Shown: piece after piece, positions 44,231 to 51,715 of the stretch
Layout: every line of letters begins with the position of its first letter
How positions within the stretch are numbered: position 1 is the stretch's first letter
DNA from: Agarilytica sp033852175
Lineage (GTDB): Bacteria; Pseudomonadota; Gammaproteobacteria; Pseudomonadales; Cellvibrionaceae
NCBI GenBank assembly: GCA_033852175.1
Contig: JAWSUY010000033.1
Coordinates: 62,001-126,000, forward strand
Direction of reading: 5' to 3'
DNA: 64,000 nt
Program-made: the position numbers and the translations under genes
Notes under the pieces: model-generated
Told to the model about the DNA's origin: nothing
The model's database searches: none
The model's input: the letters and a program-made list of their open reading frames with translations, nothing else

Positions 44231-44671
44231 ATGTTTGGTGGTAAAAAGAACGATCAGTTTGCGAGTGGCGGTCATACATTATTTGATCATGCGGTTGAAA
44301 TTCATGGCTCGATTACATTTGCGGGCAATTTGGATGTTCAGGGTAAGGTTGTCGGCAATATTATGGCTGCAGAAGGCTGCGATGCATTAGTGCGGGTGCT
44401 TGCAAAAGGCGCAGTCGAAGGGGAGATTAGATCTTCACGGGTTATTATTAATGGCACTGTAATTGGGGATATATACTCGACTAAGCACCTGGAGCTGGCT
44501 GCTAATGCTGTCGTAAATGGCAATGTTCATTACAGTGTTATCGAAATGGTAAAAGGAGCTGAAGTGAATGGGAGCCTTATCCATGTGGCCGACCCCTCAA
44601 AAAAACAACGGCCTCAGCCTGCTTCAGTGGGGGCACAAGAGCAAGAGTCTCACGTTAGCGAAGTCAGCTAG
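44231..44671 (+). CDS. bactofilin (polymer-forming cytoskeletal protein)
   Basis: This 146-residue protein has the bactofilin (DUF583) beta-helix: GHTLFDHAVEIHGSITFAGN, then repeated short strands with hydrophobic-x-G patterns (VQGKVVGNIMAAE, AVEGEIRSSRVIINGTVIGD, AVVNGNVHYSVI, AEVNGSLIHV), between flexible ends. Bactofilins self-assemble without nucleotide and place cell-wall or stalk enzymes. It directly follows the coiled-coil gene. Its TAG stop is formed by the first bases of fold-back repeat copy 3. Confidence 0.88.
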   Translation: MFGGKKNDQFASGGHTLFDHAVEIHGSITFAGNLDVQGKVVGNIMAAEGCDALVRVLAKGAVEGEIRSSRVIINGTVIGDIYSTKHLELAANAVVNGNVHYSVIEMVKGAEVNGSLIHVADPSKKQRPQPASVGAQEQESHVSEVS

Positions 44672-44869
44672 TGCCCGTCCATAAGGCGACTGCTCGGCAA
44701 CTGTTTCTGCGTTTCTTTCTGCATCGTTGCAGTCGTGCGAACGAATTTAAAACGCCATTTTTACGCCACAGGATACCGTTGTTTGGAACGACCAAGCGCC
44801 TTTATCTTGCGGTGTAAATCTGACATTCTAAAACCTGTTTCACTGCGAGCCATTTCTGGACAGGCACTG
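44669..44869 (+). repeat. fold-back intergenic repeat, copy 3
   Basis: About 200 bases starting TAGTGCCCGTCCATAA and ending CATTTCTGGACAGGCACT. The central hairpin pairs TTACGCCACAGGATA with TATCTTGCGGTGTAA, with GTTGTTTGG in between. It is the longest copy because the left half has extra sequence. Ends and core agree with copies 1 and 2 in the same orientation. It begins exactly on the bactofilin stop codon and occupies most of the gap before erpA. Confidence 0.75.
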
Positions 44870-44986
44870 GTTAGCTTGCTTCTCTGTGGAGGGTGAAATC
44901 AGTAAATTATAGAATAGTTGACTAATTTGCTGGGTTAATCGGATAATGCCCCGTACTGACTTAATTGTATCGAGCTATATCTAATT

Positions 44987-45364
44987 ATGACCTCTAATAC
45001 CGACGCGCCTGCGGGCGAGCCCCAAACATTCATTCCAGAGCCGATTCATATTACTGACAGCGCCTTCGCTAAAGTTAAGTCGTTGATCGATGAAGAGGGG
45101 AATGAAGAATTAAAATTTCGTGTTTATGTGACGGGTGGCGGTTGTTCTGGATTTCAGTATGGTTTCGCATTTGATGAGGCTTTCGCCGAAGATGACGCAC
45201 AAATCGAGCGTGATGGCGTCACGGTTGTGATTGACGCAATGAGTTACCCCTACTTGGTTGGTTCTGAACTTCATTACGAAGAAGGGCTGCAGGGATCTAA
45301 ATTCAAAATCGAGAACCCCAACGCGAGCTCTACATGCGGTTGCGGTTCCTCTTTTTCTATCTAG
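44987..45364 (+). CDS. erpA: iron-sulfur cluster insertion protein ErpA
   Basis: ErpA is an A-type carrier that delivers [Fe-S] clusters to target enzymes. The 125 residues contain the family's three cysteines: one in VTGGGCSGFQYGF and the CGC pair near the C-terminus (STCGCGSSFSI). The N-terminal 20 residues are variable. It sits behind argC-DUF6776-bactofilin as in Pseudomonas, separated by a repeat, and is followed after 3 bases by the DsrE-like gene. Confidence 0.95.
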   Translation: MTSNTDAPAGEPQTFIPEPIHITDSAFAKVKSLIDEEGNEELKFRVYVTGGGCSGFQYGFAFDEAFAEDDAQIERDGVTVVIDAMSYPYLVGSELHYEEGLQGSKFKIENPNASSTCGCGSSFSI

Positions 45365-45367
45365 TTT

Positions 45368-45937
45368 ATGTCGCTTAAAATTCGCATTGTTGCGAGCGCG
45401 GCACTCTTTCTGGTATTGGTTTTAATATCCGTGTTAATGGGGTATCAGTTTAACTCCGTTTCACAGAAAGACGATTATGGTTCTGATCAGCATTCAGATA
45501 TACCGGCTTCCAGTGATCAATATGCTATTTCAGGTAACCAACTCGCTCAGCTTACCCAAAACGCGCTTGAGCCCGCAAATGGCTATTTAGCGCGCATTTT
45601 TCTTAACTCTCCTGACGATGTTAAAAGTGCATTGCTGCGTGCCGAAGAGTTATATCAGCGTGGCGACGTTTCTGTGGGTGATGAGCCTTTGGCTTTTGTG
45701 CTACATGGCCCAGAAGTGCAAATTTTCTTTAAAGACAATTACTCGAAGTATAGCTCTATCGTCGATTTGGCTGCCAAGCTGTCTGCGTTCAAAGTGGTGG
45801 ACATTAAAGTCTGTAAGACGCGCTTAGGCGTTTTGGGGCAATCGGATGAGGTTTTGCCGCCATTTGTCGAAACTGTGCCTTTTGGTCCAGTGGAAGTTGA
45901 GCGCCTATTGATGGAAGAGCAATACGTCTATTTTTAG
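45368..45937 (+). CDS. membrane-anchored DsrE-like protein
   Basis: This 189-residue protein has one N-terminal membrane helix (about 8-26) and then a soluble domain of about 130 residues that resembles DsrE/DsrF-like proteins: PLAFVLHGPEVQIFF, IVDLAAKLSAFKVVDIKVC with a conserved-type cysteine, and the end LPPFVETVPFGPVEVERLL. The DsrE fold handles sulfur relay or acyl-CoA-like partners. Its position 3 bases after erpA hints at a thiol or Fe-S link, though this is inference. Confidence 0.7.
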   Translation: MSLKIRIVASAALFLVLVLISVLMGYQFNSVSQKDDYGSDQHSDIPASSDQYAISGNQLAQLTQNALEPANGYLARIFLNSPDDVKSALLRAEELYQRGDVSVGDEPLAFVLHGPEVQIFFKDNYSKYSSIVDLAAKLSAFKVVDIKVCKTRLGVLGQSDEVLPPFVETVPFGPVEVERLLMEEQYVYF

Positions 45938-46024
45938 GCTCTTTTATTTTTGTCTGAAGTTGTTGCGACGGGAAGGTTAAGGTCGTTTCGCTTTCCTATT
46001 GTTGGAACTCTATTGCAAAAAAAC

Positions 46025-46053
46025 TTGTTCCCTCGGAATAGATTGAGTATGGT
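46025..46053 (+). promoter_or_regulatory. rnpB promoter
   Basis: TTGTTC (46025-46030) and TATGGT (46048-46053) are 17 bases apart, 7 bases before the first base of the P1 stem of RNase P RNA. A GC-rich TCGCGCT stretch lies between -10 and +1, as at growth-controlled promoters. Confidence 0.6.
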
Positions 46054-46060
46054 TCGCGCT

Positions 46061-46425
46061 GGAGTTGGCCAGGCAATCGCGCTGGGGTCCGTTAAACGAT
46101 CACTGCGAGGAAAGTCCGGGCTCCATAGGGCAGAACGCCAGGTAACCCCTGGGGGGTGCGAACCTACGGAAAGTGCAGCAGAAAGTATACCGCCTGCCAT
46201 AGAGCAATCTTTGGTCGGTAAGGGTGAAAAGGTGCGGTAAGAGCGCACCGCGCAACTGGTAACAGCTTGTGGCGATGGTAAACCCCGTTCGGAGCAAGAC
46301 CAAATAGGAATCCTATGGCGCGGCCCGCGCTGGATTCGGGTAGGTCGCTTGAAGCCAGTGGTGACGCTGGCTCCAGATGAATGATTGTCCACGACAGAAC
46401 CCGGCTTATCGGCCAACTCCATTTT
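46061..46425 (+). ncRNA. rnpB: RNase P RNA (class A)
   Basis: This is the catalytic RNA of RNase P, which trims the 5' ends of pre-tRNAs. Conserved class A landmarks are present: GAGGAAAGTCCGGGCTCC (P4 5' half region), GCCAGGTAACCCCTGG, AAGGGTGAAAAGGTGCGG, GAGCAAGACCAAATAGGA, and ACAGAACCCGGCTTATC at the 3' end. The P1 stem pairs GGAGTTGGCC (46061-46070) with GGCCAACTCC (46411-46420), perfectly. The RNA is followed by ATTTTTAT, which probably ends it. It lies directly upstream of the mra cluster as in Pseudomonas. Confidence 0.97.
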
Positions 46426-46629
46426 TATCTCATCTATATTCGTATATGAGTCAGTTAACCTTCACTTCTAATACCAAAAAAATCTTTTTCTTAATGTTGT
46501 TTCTAGGATAGGTCGCTATCGTCTTGTATTCGTTCGTTTTTTTCTACTTGAATATCCTGCTGTAATCCCTCTTTCTCGAAAAACCTCTAGTTTTCAATGG
46601 CTTACGGCACTTTTCCTGCGGTCAATTCC

Positions 46630-46657
46630 TTGACTTTGTTTGCTGGTGAAATATAGT
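46630..46657 (+). promoter_or_regulatory. mra (dcw cluster) promoter
   Basis: TTGACT (46630-46635) and TATAGT (46652-46657), 16 bases apart, match sigma-70 hexamers well. The start site would fall near 46664, just before the MraZ boxes, about 66 bases before mraZ. The rest of the 300-base gap after rnpB shows no gene. Confidence 0.65.
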
Positions 46658-46665
46658 GTGCAATA

Positions 46666-46700
46666 GTGGTGTAAAGTGGTTTTTTGTGGGTAATAGTGGA
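46666..46700 (+). promoter_or_regulatory. MraZ operator: four GTGG boxes at 10-bp spacing
   Basis: GTGG occurs at 46666, 46676, 46686 (as GTGGG) and 46696, exactly one helical turn apart. MraZ octamers are known to bind tandem GTGGG-type boxes with this spacing and repress their own cluster. The location at the likely start of transcription fits repression. Confidence 0.8.
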
Positions 46701-46729
46701 AAGAGACATGGTTTTGGTGGTGAATTAAG

Positions 46730-47173
46730 GTGTATCAAGGTAGTCATTCGATAAATATGGACGCCAAAGGGCGTATCGCGGTGCCAGCAAAGCATCGAGA
46801 TGTCCTGGCGTCTACCTGTGGAGGTCGTATTGTGATGACGGCTCATACACAGGATAAGTGTGTTCTGGTCTATCCAGAATCCGAATGGCAAAACATCCTC
46901 CCCAAAATCGAAGCCCTTCCTACCTTCAATCGTGCGGCACTTCGTGCGCAACGATTACTCATTGGTTACGCATGCACCTTGGAGCTTGACTCTAATGGAC
47001 GCGTGCTAGTGCCACCTACCTTACGCGATTATGCAAATTTAGAAAAAAAACTCATGCTTGTAGGTTTAGGAAAAAAGTTTGAGTTGTGGAATGAAGACTC
47101 GTGGTTGTCGAGTATCGCCGAAGGTGATGACGATGACGCTCTACCTGAAGAAATGATGTCCCTCTCTCTATAG
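46730..47173 (+). CDS. mraZ: transcriptional regulator MraZ
   Basis: MraZ is a double AbrB-like DNA-binding protein that forms a ring and represses the dcw promoter. The 147 residues show two repeats of the family: MYQGSHSINMDAKGRIAVPAKHR and the later LDSNGRVLVPPTLRDYANL. The GTG start at 46730 gives an N-terminus in register with E. coli MraZ (Asp-x-Lys-Gly-Arg at residues 11-15). It is the first gene of the cluster, with its operator just upstream. Confidence 0.97.
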   Translation: MYQGSHSINMDAKGRIAVPAKHRDVLASTCGGRIVMTAHTQDKCVLVYPESEWQNILPKIEALPTFNRAALRAQRLLIGYACTLELDSNGRVLVPPTLRDYANLEKKLMLVGLGKKFELWNEDSWLSSIAEGDDDDALPEEMMSLSL

Positions 47174-47183
47174 AAGAACCGGT

Positions 47184-48119
47184 ATGACAGAAGTAAAACA
47201 TTATTCGGTTCTTTTGCAGGAATCGATCGACGGCTTATTAGCTAGTGATGGCGCCAATAACGGCGTTTTTGTTGATGGAACATTTGGTCGGGGCGGGCAT
47301 AGTCGCGCACTTCTAGCCCGTCTAGGTGAATCATCGAAATTGATAGGTTTTGATAAAGACCCGGAAGCAGTTGCTATGGGTGAAGCGCTCCAGAAAGAAG
47401 ATAGCCGATTTACGATGGTTCATTCGTCGTTTGCGGATATGAAGGCCCAGTTGTCGGATTTAGGCTTTGAGCAGATAGATGGTGTGCTTTTGGATTTGGG
47501 GGTGTCATCGCCGCAGTTAGATGAGGCGGATCGAGGTTTCAGCTTTATGAAAGATGGGCCTTTAGATATGCGCATGGACAACAGTCAGGGGCAAACAGCT
47601 GCTGAATGGATTGCGGAAGCGGAAACCAGCGAAATAGCTACCGTATTGAAAGAGTACGGAGAGGAGCGGTTCGGAAAGCGTATTGCCGCTGCTATTGTTG
47701 AGGCTCGAGAAGAAAAGCCGATAACTCGCACTCTGGAACTTTCAGAAATTGTAACGGCAGCGAATCCCAAATGGGAAAAGACCAAGCATCCCGCAACAAG
47801 AGCTTTTCAGGGAATACGTATTTTTATTAATCGTGAACTAGACGACTTGTCGTCGACACTAGGGGATGTGGTGCAACTGCTAAAGCCCTCAGGTCGAATT
47901 GCGGTGATCAGTTTTCATTCCTTGGAAGATCGGATTGTTAAGCGTTTTTTTCGCGAGCAATCTCGGGGGAAAGATCTTCCAATGAGTATTCCGGTAACGG
48001 AGAGCATGTTAGATAAAAAACTAAAAATATTGGGTAAGCCATTTAAAGCGAGTGAAGCAGAGCTAGAAGAAAATATCCGGTCGAGAAGTGCAGTGATGAG
48101 AATTGCTGAACGTTTGTGA
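47184..48119 (+). CDS. rsmH: 16S rRNA (cytosine-1402-N4)-methyltransferase
   Basis: RsmH (MraW) methylates C1402 of 16S rRNA near the P site. The 311-residue protein begins HYSVLLQESIDGLLA, contains the SAM-binding FVDGTFGRGGHSRALL, VLLDLGVSSPQLDEADRGFSF, HPATRAFQGIRIFINREL and ISFHSLEDRIVKRFF, and is full length. It follows mraZ by 10 bases. Confidence 0.97.
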   Translation: MTEVKHYSVLLQESIDGLLASDGANNGVFVDGTFGRGGHSRALLARLGESSKLIGFDKDPEAVAMGEALQKEDSRFTMVHSSFADMKAQLSDLGFEQIDGVLLDLGVSSPQLDEADRGFSFMKDGPLDMRMDNSQGQTAAEWIAEAETSEIATVLKEYGEERFGKRIAAAIVEAREEKPITRTLELSEIVTAANPKWEKTKHPATRAFQGIRIFINRELDDLSSTLGDVVQLLKPSGRIAVISFHSLEDRIVKRFFREQSRGKDLPMSIPVTESMLDKKLKILGKPFKASEAELEENIRSRSAVMRIAERL

Positions 48120-48148
48120 TCCAGCTGTGTTGATGGAGTGTTCTGAAA

Positions 48149-48466
48149 ATGGTGTTAGAGGTAAACGTTACGAGTCAGAGAAAGTGTTCCGGAAAAATTC
48201 TGGTGTCACTATTATTGGTTTCGTTGTGGCTTTCGAGTGTTGGCTCGGCAATAGGTGTGGTGTATTCGACCTACGAGTCACGAAAGGCGACACAAGAGCT
48301 TGAAGAGTTGCGGCGAGAAGCTAGCGGATTAAGGGTGATTTCGGGGCAGTATTTATTAGAAGAGAGTTCCTTGTCGGCGTACTCCCGAGTGGAGCAAGTC
48401 GCGCTAGGGGATTTGAATATGGTACTTCCTAAAACAGAAAAAACGGTATTGGTATTTAGAAAGTGA
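48149..48466 (+). CDS. ftsL: cell division protein FtsL
   Basis: FtsL is a small bitopic division protein that pairs with FtsB and FtsQ and helps activate FtsWI. The 105 residues have a short cytoplasmic start, a membrane helix (about 15-38, ILVSLLLVSLWLSSVGSAIG) and a periplasmic coiled coil (ATQELEELRREASGLRVISG) ending in a LLLEESSLSAYSRVEQVA-type segment. FtsL is poorly conserved, so the call leans on position between rsmH and ftsI. Its stop overlaps the ftsI start (GTGA). Confidence 0.9.
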   Translation: MVLEVNVTSQRKCSGKILVSLLLVSLWLSSVGSAIGVVYSTYESRKATQELEELRREASGLRVISGQYLLEESSLSAYSRVEQVALGDLNMVLPKTEKTVLVFRK

Positions 48467-50205
48467 AGTTTTTGAAGTCAATGTCAGCGTGGCGATTTTA
48501 TTTTGTAGTGTCTGTACTTGCAGCTCTACCGCTTACTCTTGCTTGGCATTTGGCAAATCTTCAAGTAATACCTGGGAACGAACGAGATTTCCGATTTTTA
48601 CAAAGTGCAGGTGAAGCACGTACTGTACGTAAAGAAAAAATTAAAGCCTATCGTGGTGTTATTACAGACCGAAATGGTGAGTTGCTGGCTGTAAGTACTC
48701 CGGTTAAATCTATTTTTGTAAATCCTCAGAAAATTAAGCCAGAGCAAATCAAAAAAATCGCCTCTGCAGTTGGTGTGACGCATGCTGAGCTGAAAAAACG
48801 CTTGAAAAAATATAAAAATAAACAATTTATGTATTTGACGCGGCAATTAGCACCATATAAAGCCGACAATATTTTAAAGAACCGCTTTGCCGGCGTATAT
48901 GCTGAGGATGGTTTTCGCCGATATTACCCTTCAGGGGAGGTAGCTGCTCATGTTGTAGGTTTTACGGATATTAATGATTCGGGTCAAGAGGGCGTTGAGC
49001 TCGGGTTTGATCAATGGTTGGCGGGCGAACAAGGTTCCAAACGGGTCATAAAAGATCGAAAGGGGCATGTTGTTAAAGATCTTGGATTAGTCAAATCGCC
49101 AAAATCGGGAAGTGACTTGCGCTTAACCTTGGATTTACGTCTTCAATACCTTGCTCATAAAGAGCTGAAAAGAGCGATTGCTGCCATGGGAGCAAAATCG
49201 GGATCAGTTGTGTTGATGGCCGCTCAAACTGGCGAAATTTTGGCAATGGTTAACCAGCCATCGTACAACCCTAATAATCGGGCAAAGGTAAAAGCTCGAC
49301 AATTAAGAAATCGTGCTTTTACCGATATTTTTGAACCCGGTTCCACAATGAAGCCCTTCACTGTGATGGCTGCTTTGGAGACTGGACGGTTTTCGCCTAG
49401 TTACACCATCGATACGAATCCAGGCCATATATTTGTGGGCGGTAAGTTAATACCTGATCCGGTTAATTATGGCGTTATGGATTTGACTAAAATACTGGTT
49501 AAATCGAGCCAGGTTGGAATTAGCAAACTCGCCTTAAAAATGAATCCCAACACTATTCGTGACATGTACTTTCGGGCGGGCTTAGGGCAAAGCATCGGTG
49601 CCGGATTTCCTGGCGAAAGCGTAGGCTCGCTGCCGAATCGCGAGAAGTGGCACCCCATTGAGTTAGCAACGTTTGCTTACGGTTATGGTTTGAGTGTTAA
49701 CGCTGTTCAGTTAGCGCAGGCCTATACCGTGATCGCGTCAGGAGGGGGATTTCATTCCGCCACTTTAATTCAGCAGGAAGAAATTGTTCCTGCGAAGCAG
49801 GTCATTAGTAAAAAAATAGCCGCTCAAATGACGCAGATGTTAAAAAAGGTCGTGTTGCCAGGAGGAACTGCCAGTCGAGCGAAAATAGAAGATTATGCTG
49901 TAGCAGGAAAAACCGGTACTGCGCATAAGGTGGGTTCTTCCGGATACGCTGATGACAAATATATTGCGGTGTTTGCAGGTTTTGCACCAGCAGATAACCC
50001 CGAGATTGTAGCTGTTGTTGTTATAAATGAGCCTCCTGCGGATGGAGGCTATTCTGGTGGTAAAGCTGCAGCTCCAGTGTTCGCGAGTGTAGTTGAACGA
50101 GCATTGAAGGTTTTACGTGTCCCGCCCAAGCTTAGTAATACTGCAGCGCAGATCGCGGCGGCAAACCCTGCAGCTAATGGGGAGGTGAGTTATGGGCGTT
50201 TATAA
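48463..50205 (+). CDS. ftsI: septal peptidoglycan transpeptidase FtsI (PBP3)
   Basis: FtsI cross-links septal peptidoglycan together with FtsW. The 580-residue protein has an N-terminal membrane anchor (about 13-30), a pedestal domain starting at RGVITDRNGELLAVSTP, and a transpeptidase domain with the nucleophile Ser294 in EPGSTMKPF and KTGT at 483-486. The second motif is unusual: SSQ (348-350) where E. coli and Pseudomonas PBP3 have SSN. The GTG start overlaps the ftsL stop. The reading frame is complete and the last 14 bases overlap murE. Confidence 0.96.
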   Translation: MKFLKSMSAWRFYFVVSVLAALPLTLAWHLANLQVIPGNERDFRFLQSAGEARTVRKEKIKAYRGVITDRNGELLAVSTPVKSIFVNPQKIKPEQIKKIASAVGVTHAELKKRLKKYKNKQFMYLTRQLAPYKADNILKNRFAGVYAEDGFRRYYPSGEVAAHVVGFTDINDSGQEGVELGFDQWLAGEQGSKRVIKDRKGHVVKDLGLVKSPKSGSDLRLTLDLRLQYLAHKELKRAIAAMGAKSGSVVLMAAQTGEILAMVNQPSYNPNNRAKVKARQLRNRAFTDIFEPGSTMKPFTVMAALETGRFSPSYTIDTNPGHIFVGGKLIPDPVNYGVMDLTKILVKSSQVGISKLALKMNPNTIRDMYFRAGLGQSIGAGFPGESVGSLPNREKWHPIELATFAYGYGLSVNAVQLAQAYTVIASGGGFHSATLIQQEEIVPAKQVISKKIAAQMTQMLKKVVLPGGTASRAKIEDYAVAGKTGTAHKVGSSGYADDKYIAVFAGFAPADNPEIVAVVVINEPPADGGYSGGKAAAPVFASVVERALKVLRVPPKLSNTAAQIAAANPAANGEVSYGRL

Positions 50206-51715
50206 TTACCCCCCCAAAGAGTTAGTGAAAGTTTTACCTGGGAATTATGTTGGGAAACTATCGGATCAACTGCTCATTAATGATATTCAAATCGATAGCC
50301 GTAGAGTGTCTCCTGGTGCCTTGTTTATTGCGCTAAAAGGCAGTATTGACAACGGGCAGCAATATATTTCCGGTGCCGTTGAGAATGGAGCTGTGGCTGT
50401 CTTAGTTGAAAGTGATTTCATCCCCTCTGTAGCGAATATAGAAATCCCTGTTATTGGCGTGGATAATTTAAAAGCCTGTTTGGGCGAAATAGCACAAAAG
50501 TTTTTTGGAAGCTCATCGGAAAGTTTGTTTGTCTGCGGAATTACAGGCACAAATGGGAAAAGCAGTATTGTTTCGTTTGTTGCTCAGCTGGATGCACTAC
50601 TTGGCGGAAAAGCTGCAACCATAGGAACGCTTGGTTACGGCATTATTAATAGTACGTTTATAGAAACGGGCATGACAACGCCTGATGTGGTGAGTTGCCA
50701 CCGTATTCTATTTGAGCTAGCTAATGATGATATTCAGAGTGTGGCGATGGAGGTTTCATCTCACGGTATTGATCAAAAGCGTATCAATAATATTTATTTT
50801 GATGTAGGCGTTATTTCAAATATCACTCGAGATCATTTGGACTATCATGGGTCATTTAAAGAATATGCACGGATTAAAAAATCATTTTTATTATCTTCTC
50901 AGTGCAAAACGGCCATCATCAATCTAGACGATAAAGAATGTGCTGTACTCGCCGAAGAAATGGCCGAGCAAAACAAGCACTTTATTGGCTACGGTATTGA
51001 ATCTCCGCATGCAGATGTTCAGGGAAACATCAAATCTTATACTGATACAGGAGTGGTAGCGCACATCGAGTCTCCTTGGGGGGAGGCCGATGTGCTGGTG
51101 CCATTAATAGGAGCGTTTAATTTCAGTAATTTGCTTGCTGCGATTTGTGTTAATTGCCAGTCCGGTAAAAATTTCGATGCCTTAATTGAGGTTATTCCTG
51201 ATATTCATGCGGTAGAAGGCCGTACGCAGGAAGTCTCAGTCGAAGGCGGCTTAGAATTGCCTCGCGTCTATATCGATTTTGCTCATACACCGGATGCATT
51301 AGAAAAAGTATTAAAAGCCCTGAAGCTTCATGCGAATAAAAATTTGTGGGTAGTGTTTGGGTGTGGCGGTGATCGTGATCGCGGCAAGCGCTCCCAGATG
51401 GGAAAAATAGCAGCCGCTTATGCCGATCGCATTATATTGACGTCGGATAATCCGAGAACGGAAGACCCTGAGTTAATTCTCGCCGATATTTTAAGCGGAG
51501 TTCCTGAGAATTCTCCGGTAGAAAAAATAGTCGAACGGAAGTTGGCGATTTCTATGGCGGTGGGAAGTAGCGATAAAAATGATGTGGTCTTGATAGCCGG
51601 AAAAGGGCACGAAAGTTATCAAATTGTTGATCGTGAAAAACTGCCTTTTAGCGATTGTGTCGTCGCAAAAAAAGCACTAGAGCAGCGTCGTGATGCCTTC
51701 GGAGCGATGAAATGA
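50192..51715 (+). CDS. murE: UDP-MurNAc-L-Ala-D-Glu:meso-diaminopimelate ligase
   Basis: MurE adds meso-diaminopimelate to the stem peptide. The 507 residues contain the ATP loop ITGTNGKSSIVSFVAQ, MEVSSHGIDQKRI, TRDHLDYHG and VIDFAHTPDAL-type YIDFAHTPDALEKVL. The DNPRTEDP motif is the mark of enzymes specific for meso-DAP rather than lysine, so this cell wall is of the Gram-negative DAP type. A strong GGGGAGGTGAG site precedes the ATG at 50192 inside ftsI. Confidence 0.97.
   Translation: MGVYNYPPKELVKVLPGNYVGKLSDQLLINDIQIDSRRVSPGALFIALKGSIDNGQQYISGAVENGAVAVLVESDFIPSVANIEIPVIGVDNLKACLGEIAQKFFGSSSESLFVCGITGTNGKSSIVSFVAQLDALLGGKAATIGTLGYGIINSTFIETGMTTPDVVSCHRILFELANDDIQSVAMEVSSHGIDQKRINNIYFDVGVISNITRDHLDYHGSFKEYARIKKSFLLSSQCKTAIINLDDKECAVLAEEMAEQNKHFIGYGIESPHADVQGNIKSYTDTGVVAHIESPWGEADVLVPLIGAFNFSNLLAAICVNCQSGKNFDALIEVIPDIHAVEGRTQEVSVEGGLELPRVYIDFAHTPDALEKVLKALKLHANKNLWVVFGCGGDRDRGKRSQMGKIAAAYADRIILTSDNPRTEDPELILADILSGVPENSPVEKIVERKLAISMAVGSSDKNDVVLIAGKGHESYQIVDREKLPFSDCVVAKKALEQRRDAFGAMK

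Noticed and set aside
45950..46422. Open frames of 96 and 162 codons on the two strands
   Set aside because: They lie across RNase P RNA, whose strong structure conservation explains the sequence.
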